Of a stretch of DNA of 13,607 nucleotides, positions 12,868 through 13,607 are shown piece after piece. The translations under genes and the position numbers were made by a program. Within the stretch, counting starts at the first letter, position 1; the number at the start of each line of letters is the position of its first letter. Source of the stretch: an uncultured Bacilli bacterium (GTDB taxonomy: Bacteria; Bacillota_I; Bacilli_A; RF39; UBA660); NCBI GenBank assembly GCA_947624845.1, contig CANQMB010000018.1, positions 1-13,607 of the forward strand, read 5' to 3'. The notes under the pieces were generated by a model. That model was not told where the DNA came from. It searched no databases and worked only from the letters and a program-made list of their open reading frames with translations.

Positions 12868-13214
12868 TGTACTTATATTCATTTTTATTTGCAGGTTTTG
12901 TTTGTCTAATAGCCCAAATTATTTTAGATCATACAAAACTGACTCCTGGACACATTACTAGTATTTTTGTAGTCATCGGCGCTGCTTTAGATACGTTTAG
13001 TATTTATGATAAAATTGTAGAAGTTGTCGGTGGTGGAGCGATGGTTCCTATTACTAGTTTTGGACATTTATTAATTCATGGTGCTCTTTCCAGGGTCGAT
13101 GTAGTAGGACCTCTTGGAATTGTCATGGGGATGTTTGATCTTACTGCTTCAGGAATTACAGCCGCCATCGTTTTTTCTTTCATCTTTGCCTTGTTTTTTA
13201 AACCAAAAAATTAA
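12864..13214 (+). CDS. spoVAE: Stage V sporulation protein AE (SpoVAEb type)
   Basis: This is the third core subunit of the SpoVA dipicolinate channel, an integral membrane protein related to SpoVAC. The 116 residues contain about four membrane segments: YSFLFAGFVCLIAQIILDH, ITSIFVVIGAALDTFSIY, the SpoVA motif GGGAMVPITSFGHLLIHGAL, and SGITAAIVFSFIFALFF. The paired loop VPITSFGH parallels IPITGFAH in SpoVAC. The ATG overlaps the spoVAD stop (ATGA) and has GGAGG upstream. Spore-formers with reduced gene sets often keep only spoVAC-D-E. No spoVAA, spoVAB, spoVAEa or spoVAF is in the window, and a strong terminator follows, so this unit is complete here. Confidence 0.94.
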   Translation: MMYLYSFLFAGFVCLIAQIILDHTKLTPGHITSIFVVIGAALDTFSIYDKIVEVVGGGAMVPITSFGHLLIHGALSRVDVVGPLGIVMGMFDLTASGITAAIVFSFIFALFFKPKN

Positions 13215-13240
13215 AAGAGAAGAGATTCTCTTTTAATTTT
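13207..13240. terminator. Bidirectional terminator between spoVAE and the RNHCP gene
   Basis: The 15-bp arms 13207-13221 and 13226-13240 are perfectly complementary around a GAGA loop, with A and T runs at the outer ends so that a U tract forms on either strand. The stop codons of both convergent genes (13212-13214 and 13233-13235) lie within the stem. Confidence 0.88.
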
Positions 13241-13535
13241 GTTTAGAAATTTCAATTATTTTTTCTATATTATCATCTTTAGCCATAATATTTTTATGCT
13301 TTTCTCCACATTTTTCACATCGATATAAAATTTTATAGGTATCCTTAAACTTTTCAATTCCAATTGGTTTTAATTGTCCATGACAAGGGTTCATTCGATC
13401 TCCTGGATTGATATCTACATGGATAGAATATAGACAGTAAGGACAATGATCTCTGGCCGTATAACTTAATGGTTTTACGCTTTTTTTGCAGTGGGTACAA
13501 ATAAAAGATTCATCTAACATCCGGAATTTTTTCAT
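13233..13535 (-). CDS. RNHCP-domain zinc-ribbon protein
   Basis: This is a small cysteine-rich protein of a conserved family of unknown function, named after its RNHCP motif. The 100 residues from the ATG at 13535 begin MKKFRMLDESFICTHCKK. They contain CTHC (13-16), the motif RDHCPYCLYSIHVD (28-41, with Asp for the usual Asn), DINPGDRMNPCHGQLKPIGI (41-60) and CEKC (73-76). The cysteine pairs point to two zinc ribbons. An in-frame TTG at 13553 would add six residues but has no better ribosome binding site; GTGAT lies 3 nt before the chosen ATG, and family members start close to the first Cys pair. It converges on spoVAE and shares its terminator. Nothing links it to sporulation beyond position. 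Confidence 0.85.
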   Translation of the reverse strand: MKKFRMLDESFICTHCKKSVKPLSYTARDHCPYCLYSIHVDINPGDRMNPCHGQLKPIGIEKFKDTYKILYRCEKCGEKHKNIMAKDDNIEKIIEISKQN

Positions 13536-13607
13536 AAAATCACGTATAATCAATCTTATAGAAATATTAATTAATTTCTTATTGATTGATCCCTTTCTAT
13601 TTATATT
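13536..13607. other. AT-rich region upstream of the RNHCP gene
   Basis: This is the 5' flank of the minus-strand gene, up to the window edge. It is very AT-rich. I see no convincing -35/-10 pair, hairpin or additional gene. Confidence 0.3.

Noticed and set aside
1..13607. CRISPR array, tRNA/rRNA gene, insertion sequence or prophage
   Set aside because: No direct-repeat array, clover-leaf, transposase, integrase or terminal repeats were seen.

Overview
The window comes from a low-GC, endospore-forming Firmicute of the class Bacilli. The base composition is AT-rich, ribosome binding sites are of the AGGAGG/AGGTGAT type, TGG is used for Trp and TGA as stop, and the genes present (SufU-type SUF, dacF, spoIIA/sigF, spoVA, sortase with a TQXA adhesin) fit that group. 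The short SigF, the reduced spoVA set and the degenerate SpoIIAA suggest a reduced lineage such as an Erysipelotrichales- or Mollicutes-proximal gut bacterium. That placement is inference.

Layout. (1) About 1-3255: the 3' part of a SUF iron-sulfur assembly operon, with a partial sufS, sufU, an unrecognised 121-aa gene overlapping sufU, and sufB. (2) 3408-4199: a short SSB without the acidic tail (SsbB-like) and a small XRE-type HTH regulator whose promoter carries a strong Spo0A-box match and a palindrome. (3) 4230-5456: a pyrimidine-nucleoside phosphorylase, with a promoter overlapping the preceding terminator. (4) 5536-8235: a cell-surface operon of a thioester (TQXA) plus Cna-B adhesin with an APDTG sorting motif, its overlapping sortase, and a five-TM protein of unknown function. 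A perfect 10-bp hairpin lies at the adhesin/sortase junction. (5) 8228-9052, minus strand: a membrane-anchored VanY/M15 D,D-carboxypeptidase. (6) 9139-13214: a sporulation cluster of dacF, a spoIIAA-like gene, sigF, spoVAC, spoVAD and spoVAE, with terminators after dacF, after sigF and after spoVAE. (7) 13233-13535, minus strand: an RNHCP zinc-ribbon protein.

The sporulation cluster is the most unusual part. In Bacillus subtilis spoIIAA-spoIIAB-sigF form a partner-switching module. Here there is no spoIIAB between the STAS gene and sigF (only 8 nt separate them). The STAS protein has also lost the Asp-Ser-Ser-Gly phosphorylation motif, and by alignment has Asp at the phospho-acceptor Ser position. 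The operon is preceded by three TTTTGTC-type Spo0A boxes, two of them exactly 10 bp apart, and a SigA-like promoter. A near-consensus SigG-type promoter (GTATA-N17-CATACTA) starts right behind the sigF terminator and drives spoVAC-D-E. Transcriptional control (Spo0A, then SigF, then SigG) therefore looks intact, while the post-translational control of SigF appears lost, moved or replaced.

The second point of interest is the surface operon. Its sortase keeps the catalytic His and Cys, but Gln stands where the family's Arg is expected, and its adhesin substrate has a non-canonical sorting motif.
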